64,000 nt of DNA from Pseudeuparius sepicola (GCA_963920635.1 OY987304.1:1185501-1249500), one strand, 5' to 3'; positions 24,401 through 39,400 are shown, counted from the stretch's first letter. Numbers and translations: made by a program. Notes: generated from the letters alone by a model not told the origin.

Positions 24401-27400
24401 ACGCTTGAGCATCGATTGCTTCCAACTTTGTGTTGTTGGACATTCGCAAAATTTTCAAGTTCTTCAAAAAAATAAACGTATTGGGCCTTATGTATTCGAC
24501 GCGTTCGAGATTGTTCAGCGATAATTCTCTCAAGGCGGGCATAGACGAAGGTTGATAAGCGAAATCGTCTTCCAAGAATTTTAAGATGGGGTTACCATCG
24601 AGTATGAGTACTTCGAGATGGTCGCTGATAACTGGTAGCGTTATTGGGACGAAATCTAAGTCGTTCTTAGCCAAGTTCAGCTTTTTTAAGCCGGTCAGAT
24701 TTTTAATGGCGTCCTCTACTAGCTCTGTCAGATCGTTATTTGCTAAATTTAACACCTGAAAAATAACAAGAGTATTTTTTATAATTTCATCCAGGGACTC
24801 TTTAAAGTAAGGGGACCCAGCATTATACTTTCCAAAGTGAGGCCTATTCTTTCCACATTCTAATGGTCACAGTGATGCCAAGTATGCCATTTTATTGGAG
24901 AATCTATGAATATAACAGGTACTTTGATTGTTGTGTAAAAATTAATAATGGTTTCCATGATTTCTAAAAATTAGACTTGACAATTTTGTGTATACAAGTG
25001 CAGAATGTGGCAACTGTCAAATTAAAGAAATTTATTTTAGTTGAAATTGATTTCCAGCAATTATTTCCACGAATTTAAGTAAAAGTATGGTAAGTCAGTA
25101 GTGCCGATTTTGCTTATTTAAAAATTTGTCGCTATTGCACCTTGTTACCAGGTTCCTCATTCCATTATTTGTAATATGAATACTTGAACTTTCTTCCCTT
25201 GTTGAATGTATCTACCCAAAGAATTTTCACAGATTTCAGGATGGACTAATAAGATTAGGTCTAGTAGTTCTAATTATGGTAGTTTTTCTCGGTGTTCATT
25301 ATAAAATTTTTGTAATTTTATTTCTCTCCCAAGGTACCTCACAAACTTAAAATAAACTTATAGTCATAGATAAAAACTCTTTAAAAAAAGACCTGACTGA
25401 AGCTACCTGCTTAATAATTTAAAATTTTCGAAATACGATTTTTGTTTTGTACTACCTACTTATACATAATGCCCACTTAATGGAAATTGTAGGATTACTA
25501 AAGGTGATACAGGAAAAATCTGGTTGCAATTATTGGCGGCCGCATTACCTTTAATTGACCCATCTGAGTATCTGGTAGTTAGAAAAGTTAAAAATTGTGA
25601 ATTATGATGGGAAATATTTTGCCTCCTTTAGAATCTATAGCACTGGCAAAACCTGATGGCAGTTGGACACTGACATATAACATAACCTTGTATCAGCCCC
25701 CTTATGGTCTCCTTGGAGTCAACAGAAAACAAACTTCCCCTCAAGGCTTTACTTTTCCTATGTGATAGACATAGGACATGCTGGGTCCCCTTATTTTAAA
25801 GAGTCCCTGATTTTATCCTACTATGTAATTTTTGGTTTAAAAAGAATGTAGCAAAATGACAGTTGACAATGGATGTCATTATACTTTTGTTTAATTACTT
25901 TGACAGTTTAGTCAAATATAAATCTAAAAATGTCTAAATGAAATAATTTTGTTTTTCGCATTTCAAAAAAGGGCAATAAATGAAACATCAAATTTGCCAT
26001 GAAAATGGGGCAGATATGAAATATTGTCAAGAGACAAGAATCAAGATAGTTATTCAAATATGCAAAACAAAATTTTTTAGGGGCTATATTTTTTTTTGAC
26101 AAACTCTTGTAATACTTACCTCAAGCTTATCTAAATCTGAAAAGGCTTCTCTGGTCGAATGATCAAGCACTTCCAGCTGATTTCCTTCCAAGTTAAGTTC
26201 TTTGAGATCAATCATATGCTCAAATAAGTTATATTGTAAGCTGTGTATCTGATTATAAGCTAAATTTAATATTTTCACTGCTAGCGGTTCATAAACACTA
26301 TCGTTATATGGCCCTCTGAATTTCTCTGGCGCAATTTCTTCAGCTAAAATGATAAAACAAAATAATTTGATACAAAATTATAAAAAACAATAGCTAATTG
26401 ACAGGAACTGAATTTATTTTCCAAGAAATTGTGACCTTATCTTCATATAGAGTGTTTATTTACATTGCAATACCCAAAAAAGGTAATAACAAATAACAAA
26501 TTTAATTTTTTTTGTACTTACACGTCAACGAGTTGTAACTAAGATCAATATATTCGACATTTTTGACATCCTTAAATGCCCCAAATTCAATAGTTTTTAT
26601 TCCACAATGAGGAAAGGCGACTTCCGTAACTACGTCGCTGAACGGTAGTTTTCCGAGGGTCGCTATGTTGTTGTAACCGAAAGAGGCAACTAGGGTTATG
26701 TTTTGGTCGGGCCACGCTGTCAAAACTTCTGTCAAACTTTTATTTTTACAGTCCAAAATGAACTGCGTCGTTGTGGGTTCGCACGAACATTTATCACAAA
26801 TGTTTGAAGAGTTTTCAGAAGTGATTCGGTCCAAAATCATTAACAGTACCTATAAAAAGAACTAATGTAATATCCTACACTTTTCCACCATGCTTTGATA
26901 TGTCATACCTGGACCGACACTATATTAAAGACCTGATCATGACGTCATATTTCATTGTTGTTTACGGACAAGGGTGGCGCTACTCGACAAAAAAAAATGG
27001 CGACTTATTATAGGTTATAGGGGGATATTCTGTGGTTATTGGTATGTCCAAATTTTAAATATCCAGCTTTATTATGATTTACCTTCTTTTTACGGTAACG
27101 AATTGTCTTTGTGCCTAGTATTTGGCAGTTTTATATGTAGATTTGTTTGTGATAATGTGAAAATTCCTTGCACATGAAGAAAATGGTATGCACACTGCAC
27201 AGACGATTAGGTGAATTGCAGAAGATTAAACACTATTTTGGAATGATGGAATGATCTGATCAACCAGCTTAAGAAGCGAAAATTTCAAATATTATTTTTT
27301 ATTTTGGTATTTTTTAACGTATGCAAGAAAATAAATAGAAAATTTTGTTTAAAGTTCCAAAGCGAACCAATATAGTCCTCTATATAAAGAAACTGAAAAA

Positions 27401-30400
27401 TCTAATGCGTTTTATGCTTACTTACACTACAACTAGCCATGGACTTCATTTCAAACCAAAAGGTACCAAATACTCTTGCTTACTTTTTAGACTCGCTTTT
27501 CTTAAGAAAATGTATGGAAATATGCCATGTGAACTTGTCAAATTAGAGGGACATAACAAACAAATATTTTATTTTATTTTGAATATTAAATTACATATTT
27601 GCATGTTTATATTTTATAAAAGATTCTGCAACAATGGTGTTTTAACATTAACCACTGTGTACATTTGTTTCGTCGTGTGGCGCCAGTGGCGATCGCTTGA
27701 AACAGCGCTATGTACAGGTCTTTAATATAGTGTTGGTCCAGGTCATACATACACTTTTTGTGACATCCGTAGTTTAAAAATAACATTGCCAAAGTAATAT
27801 GCAAAAAGCACTTACCGATAGAAGAATAGTTTTCTGCATTTTTAACGAAAATTTTGCGTTCTACTTTTCCACATAGGTATCACATATCACACCTTTCCTA
27901 GACATTGCAATAAAGCATAAACTGATATCGTTGCTTTATCATTTATTTAGTTAGCATATCATATTTGTATTTGATAAGGAAATTTTTTTGTCAATACAAA
28001 GATCATGGAAATATTTATTTATAAACATATAGGTACCTATGATGTTTTAAAACGCATGATATCTTTACTCGTGAATAATATGTTGAGTATGAAAGTGTTT
28101 GTATTTTTTTTACAGTGATTCATAGAAAACATTAAATTTCTTCTAGATTTAATTCTATACTTTTTATAAAAAATATTATTTGAGATGATTTTTTACAGTT
28201 GTTGTAGAGCACTTTAATAGTGAGTATATTTATGTAGGTATTGTTAACGTTTTATTTATTCATATATTCAAGGAAGCAGGTAGGGAACATAGCAATTTGC
28301 TGTTATCAGTATAAGAAATCGGCTCAATCACACAAACTTGAAGATCTGGTTCTATAGTTGTAAAAAATAGGAAATCCTAAGTTTCGAAGCATAAATAACA
28401 AATAATAAACAACGTATGTTATTGCTTTTATTATAAATAGTTGAAAAATATAAATTGGAGGTTATAAAACACTTAAAATGACATTATCATTTCCACGATA
28501 CACTTCCCCACGGTATGTCATTGCGCATCCATATGCCTATCTCTGTCGCATCTTGTGACGTCAGTTGCGAATCAGAATTTAAATTGCTCCATATGTTTTA
28601 CACTGCAATATATACTTTTTTATGGGTTTCTGCTTATTTTAAACGTTTTCTTTTAAATAAATGTTGTTAAAAATATGTAGATTATATTACTAGATAAATG
28701 AATGAACATTCTGTTGATAAAAAACACATTTAATTTGATAATTATAATTTTACAAATAATTTGTTTTCTTTGCGTTTTAGCTAATCGTATGTATGCAAAT
28801 AAAATTGATGTATATTTTGTTAAATTAACAGGATATTTCTTCTAAAAGACCGTATACTTATTGGTAGACAATAAAAAAATATATATTATAGGTATCTAAA
28901 TAATACATTTATTGTAAGTAAGGTAATCGTGAACTAAGTTTTGGCTTCTATCGACACAAACTCTCCATCGAAGAAAAGTATTTTACAGATGACTTGTTAT
29001 AGGCAAAGATATTGATAAATAAAATTCAAACCCTTATTTGGACATACGCTGACTGCACATCTCGGCATTTTTGGCCTATTTCAAAGCATTGTCGAGCTGG
29101 ACTGACGATCAGTCAGTTGTTTACACTTTTTTCTTGACACATTAAACTGTAAACTATAAAAAAATCGTAAGACACAACCGAAGACACCATGCATTATTTA
29201 CAATTCGTGATGCGCAACTGACGTAGATGCGCATAGTTGCCTTGTTTTCGGATTCGTTAGTGACATACCGTGGGTAAGTGTATCGTGATCATTTCCACAA
29301 CTTACTTGATTACTTTACAAAAACAATTAATTGAAGTCATGGCATTCTTTGATGATTTGCGAACTGACAGAAGAGTAAATTTGCATTATTATTTAAATTA
29401 AAATACCTTGAAAACTGTAGGCGATAACTGTGAAGTGTTATATATCGTTGGAAAGGATATTTCGAGGTCTACCTAACGGTGATATAATTTTTGTTATAGG
29501 AAATAATGCGTCACTCGGAACACCTCTTGTCGAATCTCACCGCCCTACCCATACTCGATTTTCACGAGACGAAGCTCGAGCCGCCGCCTTGCCCCATGCC
29601 CGTCAGTATTAGCCCCGAAACCGTCAAAACGGAACCCGTGGTGTCGATGCACCCTTGCCAAGACGAACTCCGACCCGGGAACGAGGCGACGCCCGTCATG
29701 GAGGAACAGACCGTGCCGCTCGACGTGTCGCTGTCGAGAAACGTCGCCGACGACCGTCGGAACGACGGGCCGCTGGACGTGTCTATGAAACCCGAACCGA
29801 CGCAAGTCGACGGCGAGATGGTCGGGTCCGCCGACGTTGTCGAGAGGGTGGAGAACTTCGGGGAGGTGACGGTGACCGTCAAGGAGCCCATGATAAAGGT
29901 TAGGCCGCCGTCGGCGCTCCAGGCGCCCAGGATATTGAACAGGGAGATGGGGTACAGCCACGAGGAACCAGCCGATTTGTCGAATAAGAAGGCCGAGAAT
30001 CTCACCTGCGTGCCAGAAATCGACTTTATAAAGGAAGGTGAGTGAAAGAAACATAATCGTATTGTAACTTTTGTAATAGTTGTTGTATTATTACCTTTAC
30101 AAAAGTATGATCTCAGAAAAATAAAAAACGTAGAACTAGCTTTGTTTTGGCAAGTTTGTTCCCGTAATAAAAAAAATAATGTTTACAGTTCGGGTGACAG
30201 ATCTGGTGCTGACAATTGCAAGGCAGTGGCGTACCTCTTATTTTTTTAAATAGTTATAAAAATGGGAAAAAATATATTTGCCTTTATATCTCAATTTTTT
30301 TTTATAAAAATTGAAGTGTGGGTAACCCCAGGTACAACTAGTACGCGTCAATTCTAAAATTCAAACTTATCAATGTTATTGACAGTTACTAGTTGGGGAT

Positions 30401-33400
30401 TGTTCGGCAAACACAATATAAAAAATAAAAAATAAAAACTAGCTTTTATTTAAGCTATGAACTAAAACGGATAAAATAAGTTTAGGTTTTCGTTAAGATA
30501 ATTCAATGCCACACTGCGGCAAGCTTTTTAAATAAAAAAGATCGTCGCGCGAAATGGTCACAAAAGTAGGTACCGATTAATTTTATCGGACAGTGATTGG
30601 TTCATAAGCAAGTACATGCCAAAGAATATATATTTTCTTTACAGTTTGCGCCACAAGCTTTTTGACTTAAAAAAGCTTGTCGCAGTTTGGCATTGAATTT
30701 ATCTTAACGAAAACCTAAACTTATTTTATCTGTTTTAGTAAATGGCTTACTTAAATAAAAGCTTGTTTTTAAAAAGGTTTTTTTGTATTTATCTTATTTC
30801 GTGCTTTTTAATCCCAGAAGGGTGGTAAAGAAATTTAGTCCGCCGTATTGGGGCACCGGGCATCCGCCCTATTGGATTTAGTATGACGTCAGTCACCTTA
30901 TCGTTTTCTACTCTTCAAATCCTTTCATTTGATACCCATAATGTCGAGGATGTTGAGAAGAATTAGGCATTATTATGGCGTCATTCACCTTATTGTTTTC
31001 TACCCGTCGAGCCCTTTTGTTTAATACCCATGTTGAGAATTATTTTCCCTCTGGTAAAAGTAACTTTTACCGTGCCCCGAACTAGGTACGCCTATGTACT
31101 TACGCATGATATGTAACCTCCGTTGGCGAGTTGCTTGATTTGCCAACAAACTTTTTTTGCCCATAACGTATAACTTAATTGTCTATATAAGCATTTTAAA
31201 CCGACGAATACTTAAGAAACACTTAAAAACAGCGAAAAATTGCTCCCAAAAGACACAGCACCAGTTATGTCAAACACAAGGTGAGACACACTCTTGACCG
31301 ATTTGCGCGTTTGTCAGATTGTGCGATTGGTATTGGTAATTGTATTAGTCATATTATTGTTTCCTTAGTTGTATCACAGATTAAAGTACTACACGTAGTA
31401 TAGAAATACTGCCTAATAAGTGTCTAGAAAATTATATAAATACTAGATTCACCTATTAGTCAGGCAGACCTTATTATCTCATCAATACATAAATATCATA
31501 TATTCAAAGCAAACGTATTTGCAACTGATTGGGTATGTCCCTAGTCCCTACATACAACGGAAATCACTGTTGCAAAACTATTATTTGCAATTTGATCTTG
31601 AAGATTATTTTAATTTACCAGAGAAATAAGTTTTTCATTATGAATTATTGGCAACGCTGTTAAACTTTAACTAGTAAATAAATAATAGAGTATAAAAAGT
31701 GCTACCCCTTACAAACATTTCAATCTACAGATACCATTTCTGTTTTTTATTTTTCTGAGAGTATGATACTAAAAGTGACCTAACCTATAACAGTCTAGTT
31801 AGCCATGCCATGAAAACAAAAGAAAACAAACATGCCATACCCCTCATGTTTAGTTTGCTTTGAATCATTGATGCGAACTTAGGGAATTTCTCCCTAGTTT
31901 TAGGGATATTTGTACCACATAGGGAATTAAGTTATTTTTTGGGATTTCTTTTTTAATATGTGCTGCCTGTTCCAGGTATTTTTAAAGAATTTTAAAGGTA
32001 TTAAAAGTGTTTTATTTGCTTTTAATGAATTGTTTGTTTTTTTAAACAGTTTACTATGTTTTTGTTTCTATTTTATGTTTTAAAGAAGCAGTAGTAAAAA
32101 CTTACAATTTAATTTTCTATTTTCTGTGTAAATCTAGGGACTTTATTCAAATTCTTGCTAATTTTACCCAATTGGAATCACTGATTTGAAGCAAAGGAGA
32201 ACAATTCTCACCTAACCTAACTTGTAGCTTGTTCCGGTGACCTAACCTAACTTTAGCTGTCACAATCATAGAGATCATATATATATGTAGGTAGAGTGCT
32301 AAACAAGTCCCTTTTTATGGAAAATTGTGGATTTTCGCATGGGCCTATGGAACATTCGCATTAGACCTTCAGACCGCGCAATTCAAAACAGTGGTTGTTT
32401 TTCTGAATTACTATCTCCCTACAAACTTGTGTATTGATAATAAATTAAGCTCACCTCAACGTGGACTGGTCAAGACTTCGATAACTACAACTAGGTTCGT
32501 TTATACTTGTAAAACTAGTTTCGTCCAAACTACTAGAATTTGCTTATTCACTGATGCTAGAACTTGACTTGTTTTCATCTACCTTTATAACTTTAACACT
32601 AAAACAAATAAGCTACTAATAGTTTCTTACACCACAATTATGTTAATATACTTAAATGATGGTTTAGGTGGTTTTAATAGAAGAGTTGGTACCGCATTTT
32701 CAATTAGCTGCGTTTTGACTCGTTTCGTTTTTAAACACTCTGGTGAAAAAAGAGCAGAACATATTCGAGATGATAACTTAATTAGATAAAACACTCAAAC
32801 AACTAAAACGCGAAGAAACTATTAATAATTAGCAGAAAATCGAAAAAATTATGCCACAAAGCGTCCATGATGCAAACAACGGTAGGTTAAACTTAGTTTG
32901 TCGCTGTCAAATGGCTGTCAAAGAGTGTCTAGTTTCACAAAACGCTACCTCAAATTGCAAATGCGCATGTCCCCTGGGCCTATTTATTGCTATTTTTTTA
33001 CTATTTTATGATTTTAAATTCGTCAAAGATTTTCCGCGCATCCTATGTATAAAAAACATAGTCCAGCACTCTACCTGTATAATGATTTCTATGCTTGAAA
33101 ACAAAAGAAAACAAACATGCCTGTCATGTGCTTTGAATCATTGACGCCAACTTAGGGAATTTCTCCATAGTTCTAGGGATATTTGTACCACTTATTAGGG
33201 AAATAGGGAATGTAAGTTATTTTTAGGGATTTCTTTTCTAATAGGGGCTGCCTGTTCTCCATATTTTTAAAGGATTTTAATTTTATGTTTAATAAAGAAG
33301 CATTTGTAACAACTTAAGGCTCAATGTACAGCATGTATGTGGTGATTCAACATTTTGACCCATATAATGGCTTTTTTCGATCTGTAGCAAGTAACACGCA

Positions 33401-36400
33401 TAATTTTAAACTTTTGGTCAATACAAATTTTAATCTAAGTAATTGCTCACATTTTGAGACAAAAATTAATTAAAAATATTTATCACAGTGGCCGTTATTA
33501 GGCTTTTTGCGTAAATGCTAATAACGGCCATTGTGATAAATATTTTAAATAATTTTTGTCTCAAAATGTGAGTAATTACTTAGATTAAATTTTGTTTTGA
33601 CCAAAAGTTTTAAATTATGCGTGTTGCTCGCTACAGATCGAAAAAAGCCATTTTTTGGGTAAAAATGTTGGAATCACTACGCACGTGGTGTACATTCAGT
33701 CTTAAAATTTAATTTTCTATTTTCTGTGTAAATCTAGGGACTCTATTCAAATTCTAGCTAATTGTACCCAGTTGGCATCACTGCTTTGAAGCAAACGAGA
33801 ACAAATCTCACCTAACCTAACTTGTAGCTGTCATGCCGGTGACCTAACCTAACTTTAGCTGTCATAATAATCGACGAGTACGAAATAAAACGTGACCTAA
33901 CCTCACTTTTCAGTCGACAACAACTCTGAGTGCAGCAGCAGTTCGGATCCTGACCGGTTAGAAGTGGACATGTCTCAGACGGTCGAGGAACATTCGAATT
34001 CCACGACCGACAGTACCACATCGCCGGTGCCCGATAGGCCGCCCGAACCCGACAGCGCCCTCTGGAGGGCCCTATCGCAAAACGGGTAAGAGGGAAACAA
34101 ATGAATAGCGGCATTTCATAGCCGCCCGTGGCAGATGTTAGTAGAAAGTTTTTCGGTTGTTTCTTTGTCACTTTTTGGCCGATTTTGATGAGTTTGGGCT
34201 CGTTTTATAGTACAGTAAAATTGGGCCAAAACCCAAACATCCAAAAAAAAGTTCTTTCTAGGGTGAAATAGTTCCATACCCTCCTAAGAGTTAGTAGTAA
34301 AAAGTTACACCACCACCAGAGTCGGGTTTCGGGGGGGAGGGGGTGAAAAGGGCAGGAAATTCTTATTTTTCACAGTTTTGCGTGAATATGCAAACGTCAT
34401 CCTATACGCAAATGATATACATTAAATTCCGAACAAGAATTGTTATATACAGAATTATGGTAAAGTGAACGGTTTCCATGATATGGAGGGGTAAAGATTT
34501 CTTTGTTTTTATTTCACGTAGTTTTTGTTGAAAAAACTTAAAATGATTACAGTGTAAATTAGTTACTGAATAATGTATGTAGAATATATATAGATATATC
34601 TATGCATATATACATACATATTACACCCATAGATTGTTATTTTTTGTCACAACATAACCTCATAAGTATATGACTGTAAATATGTCCAATACAAGTTAGT
34701 AGCCTTAGTTAATTTGTACTCACTTTTTGCCCTCATTCATTTTTAATTATAGCGTTCTGATTTCCATTCGTTCTTTTATGTCAAATCATTCCCATATCTA
34801 ATTTGTCCTTAGCTTGTAAAAATGAGAAGTCATGAATAGGAAGCTCATGTGAAAAACAAGAAAATATATTAAACAATCTATATTGAAAAAATGGGAGGGA
34901 AATCAAAATGATACAAAAGGTTATAAGTTTTAGGTGAATCATTAATTGCGTTATCAGTCAGCACCAAATAGTTCACTCGGGCTGGTGAGAGGAAACAAAT
35001 CTTCGTGTTCTTCGTCCACTTGAGAATCATCATTTAAATCGTCGTCGATGATTACAGTATCTCTATTGAGACATGCAAGTCCTCAGCAATTGCTGCACAT
35101 ACTTGAACAATTGAGACCACTTCTTCGACACTCGCAGTTTTGGACGCATCCATCTCTGCAGAAGCATACGATGAGGATTGTTTAATATATATTTTCTTGT
35201 TTTTCACATGACCTTCCTATTCACGACTTTCTCATTTTTACAAGCTAAGGACAAATTGGATATGGGAATGATTTGACATAAAAGAACGAATGGAAATCAG
35301 AACGCTATAATGAATGAGGGCAAAAAGTGAGTACAAATTAACTAAGGCTACTAACTTGTATTGGACATATTTAGGTACAGTCATATACTTATGACGTTAT
35401 GTTGTGACAAAAAATAACAATCTATGGGTGTAATATGTATCTATTAGAGTTGCCAAATGTCCGGACATTTATTTTCAGAGAAATGTCCAGCCAATGTGTC
35501 CGTAATATGTCCGGACATTTATCAGACATTTATAAAATAAGCTAAAAACATCACCATCCTATTGGATTTAAGTAGAGCTTTAACACGATATATTATTTAT
35601 ATATGTTTTTTAAAATTTTAAATAAAACTAATAAAAGAAAACACGTCATGCGTGTAGCATGTTTAAGATGTCTTGCAGAATTTGCAAATTCCATAGGTAT
35701 ATGTTTTATTGTTTATTTGGACTTTTTGAAAGTAATTCCATATTATACCACTTCTTTTACCCATTAATAAAAGGAAATAAGAAAAAAAAACACACACACA
35801 GCAGATATCTTATGGAGGGAAACCCTTCCAAAACATGTTATAAAAAAATTTAAAAAAATTGAGGTTAAGTTTCGCTTCTTCTTCTATTTAAAATATTTTG
35901 AAATTTATTGGACACATTCGAGCATTTTTGAATGAGTCATGTCCATAAATGTAAGTGCTCGGAGATTTATGTCCGGTCACAAACAAGTGTCCGACAACAC
36001 TAGTATCTACATATATATGCATAGATATATCTATATATATATTCTACATACATTATTCAGTTACTAATTTACACTGTAATCATTTTAAGTTTTTTCAACA
36101 AAAACTACGTGAAATAAAAACAAAGAAATCTTTACCCCTCCATATCATGGAAACCGTTCACTTTACCATAATTCTGTATATAACAATTCTTGTTCGGAAT
36201 TTAATGTATATCATTTGCGTATAGTATGAAGTTTGCACTAAACCAAAACTGTGAAAAATAAGAATTTCCTGCACTTTTCACCCCCTCCCCCCCGAAACCC
36301 GACTCTGGTGGTGGTGTAACTTTTTACTACTAACTCTTAGGAGGGTATGGAACTATTTCGCGCTAGAAAGGACTTTTTTTGGATGTTTGGGTTTGGCCTA

Positions 36401-39400
36401 ATTTTGTGTTAGTTTTACTGTACTATTAACCGGAAAAAAGCGGTATTTAAGAAGGATATCAAAAACATTTAGTTTTGCTGTTCGAAAAAATGTTGCGAGC
36501 GATAACGTGTGGCGACACTTTTTGTTTGCGATTTCCAGTTATAGTCCGAACGTGCCTTTGTCGGGGGAGGCTTCCCAGCTCCTCAGGAAGTTGATCACTT
36601 GCCGAAAGTTGGGGATGAGCATAACGCCGGCACCGCCTCACGTCCTGAACTATTCGTTGTTCCAAGCGCAGAGTAACGCGGAAAAGAGTTCGGCGAGACG
36701 GAAACAAAGCTACCCGAGCCGGGCAAACGTGGATGAGAAAAAAGGGGACGAAGACGAGTTTCCGGGCAATCCGGACTTTACCGGAGGCAGCCCGTGGTGC
36801 AATATCGGCATCGTCAAGTCGAAGGTAAGGAAAAGAAACTGGAAATTTGTCTTCGGTAATATGTTTTTGTTGTAGTCTTTTATTCATTATAGGTTACGTT
36901 AGTTTTGTTTTTATTTGATCAAGGCCAACTAGACAATACAATTATAACCTAAATTTGAGACACTAATAGTAGGAGGCTTAGACCTGTCAAATTCATTTGA
37001 ACTATTTTCTTTTGCTCAGCCAAGTTTATTACTTAAAAAAATACAATTATTGAAATCATGGTGTTTGATGATTCGTGTACTGACAGGAAGGAATATGTTC
37101 ATTTTTTATTAAGAGAACTATGAAGCTACAAAGTGTTGTATATTGTTGAAATGGTAATATCTTTTCTACAAAACACGTTCTGGCAGTGGTTCAAATGACA
37201 TCTCTTTGTTTTTCACCGCCATTTTACAGTCCAAATCTTAGGTGGCCATGACTACATTGTCATTTCCCCAACTAACTTGATTATTACAACTGACGCATAA
37301 GATCATATATATAGGTAGAGTGCTGGTCGATGTTATATGTATATAGGATGCGCGGAAAATATTTGACGAATTTAAAATCATAAAATAGTAATAAATAGGC
37401 CCAGTGGACATGTGCATTTGCAATTTGAGGTGGTGTTTTGTGAAACTTGACACTCTGACAGCCATTTGACAGCGACAAACTAAGTATAACCTACCGTTGT
37501 TTGCATCATAGACGCTTTGTGGCATAATTTTTTCGATTTTCTGCTAATTATTAATAGTTTCTTCGCGTTTTAGTTGTTTGAGTGTTTTATCTAATTAAGT
37601 TGTCATCTCAAATATGTTCTGCTCATTTTACACCAGAGTGTTTAAAAACAAAACTAGTCAAAACGCAGCTAATTGAAAATGCGGTACCAACTCTTCTATT
37701 AAAACCACCTGAACCATCATTTAAGTAAGTATATTAACATGATTGTGGTCTAAGAAACTATTAATAGCTTATTTGTTTTACTGTTAAAGTTATAAAGGTA
37801 GATGAAAACAAGTCGAGTTCTAGCATCAGTGAAGCAAATTCTAGTAGTTTGGACGAAACTAGTTTTACAAGAGTATAAATAACGAAACTAGTTGTAGTTA
37901 TCGAAGTCTTGACCAGTCCACGTTGAGGTGAGGTTAATTTATTATCAATATACAAGTTTGTAGGAAGATAGCAATTCAGAAAATCAACCACTGTTTTGAA
38001 TTGCGCGGTCTGAAGGTCTAATGCGCATGTTCCATAGGCCCATGCGCAAATCCACAATTTCACATAAAAAGGGACGTGTTCAGCACTCTACCTATATATA
38101 TGATCTCTATGAACTGAAGTCATGGCATTCTTTGATGATGGCTTTTTTTTAGACAGGTTATGTGTCTGTTTATGGTTAAATGCACATTTGGTGAGTTTTC
38201 AAAGTTTAATATCTGGAAAACTGCAAGAGATAAGTATGAAGGTATAAATGTTGTATATTGTTGAAATGGTAATATCTTTTCTACAAAATACTTTCTGGCA
38301 GTAGTTCAAATGACATCTCTTTGTTTTTCACCGCCACTTTACAGTCTAAATCTTAGGTGGCCATGACTACATTGTCATTTCCCCAACTAACTTGATTATT
38401 ACACAATAACAACTGAAGTCATGGCATTCCTTGATGATTTGCGAAATGTCATAAGAGAACGTGTACTTTATTATTCAAAGTGGAATATCTCGAAAACCGT
38501 AAGAGGTAACTACGAAGTATCACATACCGTCGGAAAGGAAATTTCGCGATCTAACCAGCCGCGATGTCACAACTGACATAAATGCGGTATTATCGGAAGG
38601 AATGTGTTCCAGTCGGGGGCGGGCGGCGCGCGTCGCGTCGACCTGTCGTGCACGAACTGCGGCACGCAGACGACGACGATATGGAGGCGGAACCTGCACG
38701 GCGAGATGGTGTGCAACGCGTGCGGCCTGTACTACAAGCTGCACGGCATCGACAGGCCGCACACGATGCGCCGCGACACAATCCACACGAGGCGGCGGCG
38801 GCCGAAGGCCGGCGACAGGACGCAGGAGCCGCTCAGAGGTTATATTAAGCGGATATGTTAGTATTTCGAGGTTATGTGTGTGCCGTTGTTTTGCAGATGT
38901 GTGCGGCGGGACGGCCGGAGGGGGCCACTGTAAAGGTAAAACTCGTGTTGGTGGGGGGTGGCGTAGAAAGCCGGGCGAGGTGTGTTTTTTGGGCGGACTT
39001 TTTTCGGTGGATTTTTTTTAAGATTTTTGTATTATACAGGGCGAGTTTTCTTCGATGACCACTATGGGGGTCTCGGAAACTAGCAGATCTAGAACACAGG
39101 TTAAATGGGGAAAAAATCGCGGTTTTGAATGCTCAATCTAATGCCCCTTTTGGATTTTTAAAAAAGTTCATGGCTTACTAGATATTTTGAAAAGAGCGAT
39201 TTTTTGCTATTTCATCAGATCTCTGTAGCTCCGTTATTTCTGATTAAACAGAAAAACTGTGGAGACAAAAATTGAATAATTAATTTTGGGCATAATAAGA
39301 TAATCTAATCAAATTTTTTATGTTGTTTGTGATTTTTGAGATAAGACATAAACTTGTATTTTTTTAAATGTAAATCATAGTTGGCTGTCGCCCTGTCAAA

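Noticed and set aside
29545..30054. Minus-strand frames opposite exon 3 of the GATA-factor gene
   Set aside because: Antisense shadows of a GC-rich exon whose plus-strand frame continues in phase to neighbouring exons.
38520..39021. Several overlapping frames around the GATA finger (both strands)
   Set aside because: Arginine- or alanine-rich shadows of the GC-rich finger exon at 38613-38838.
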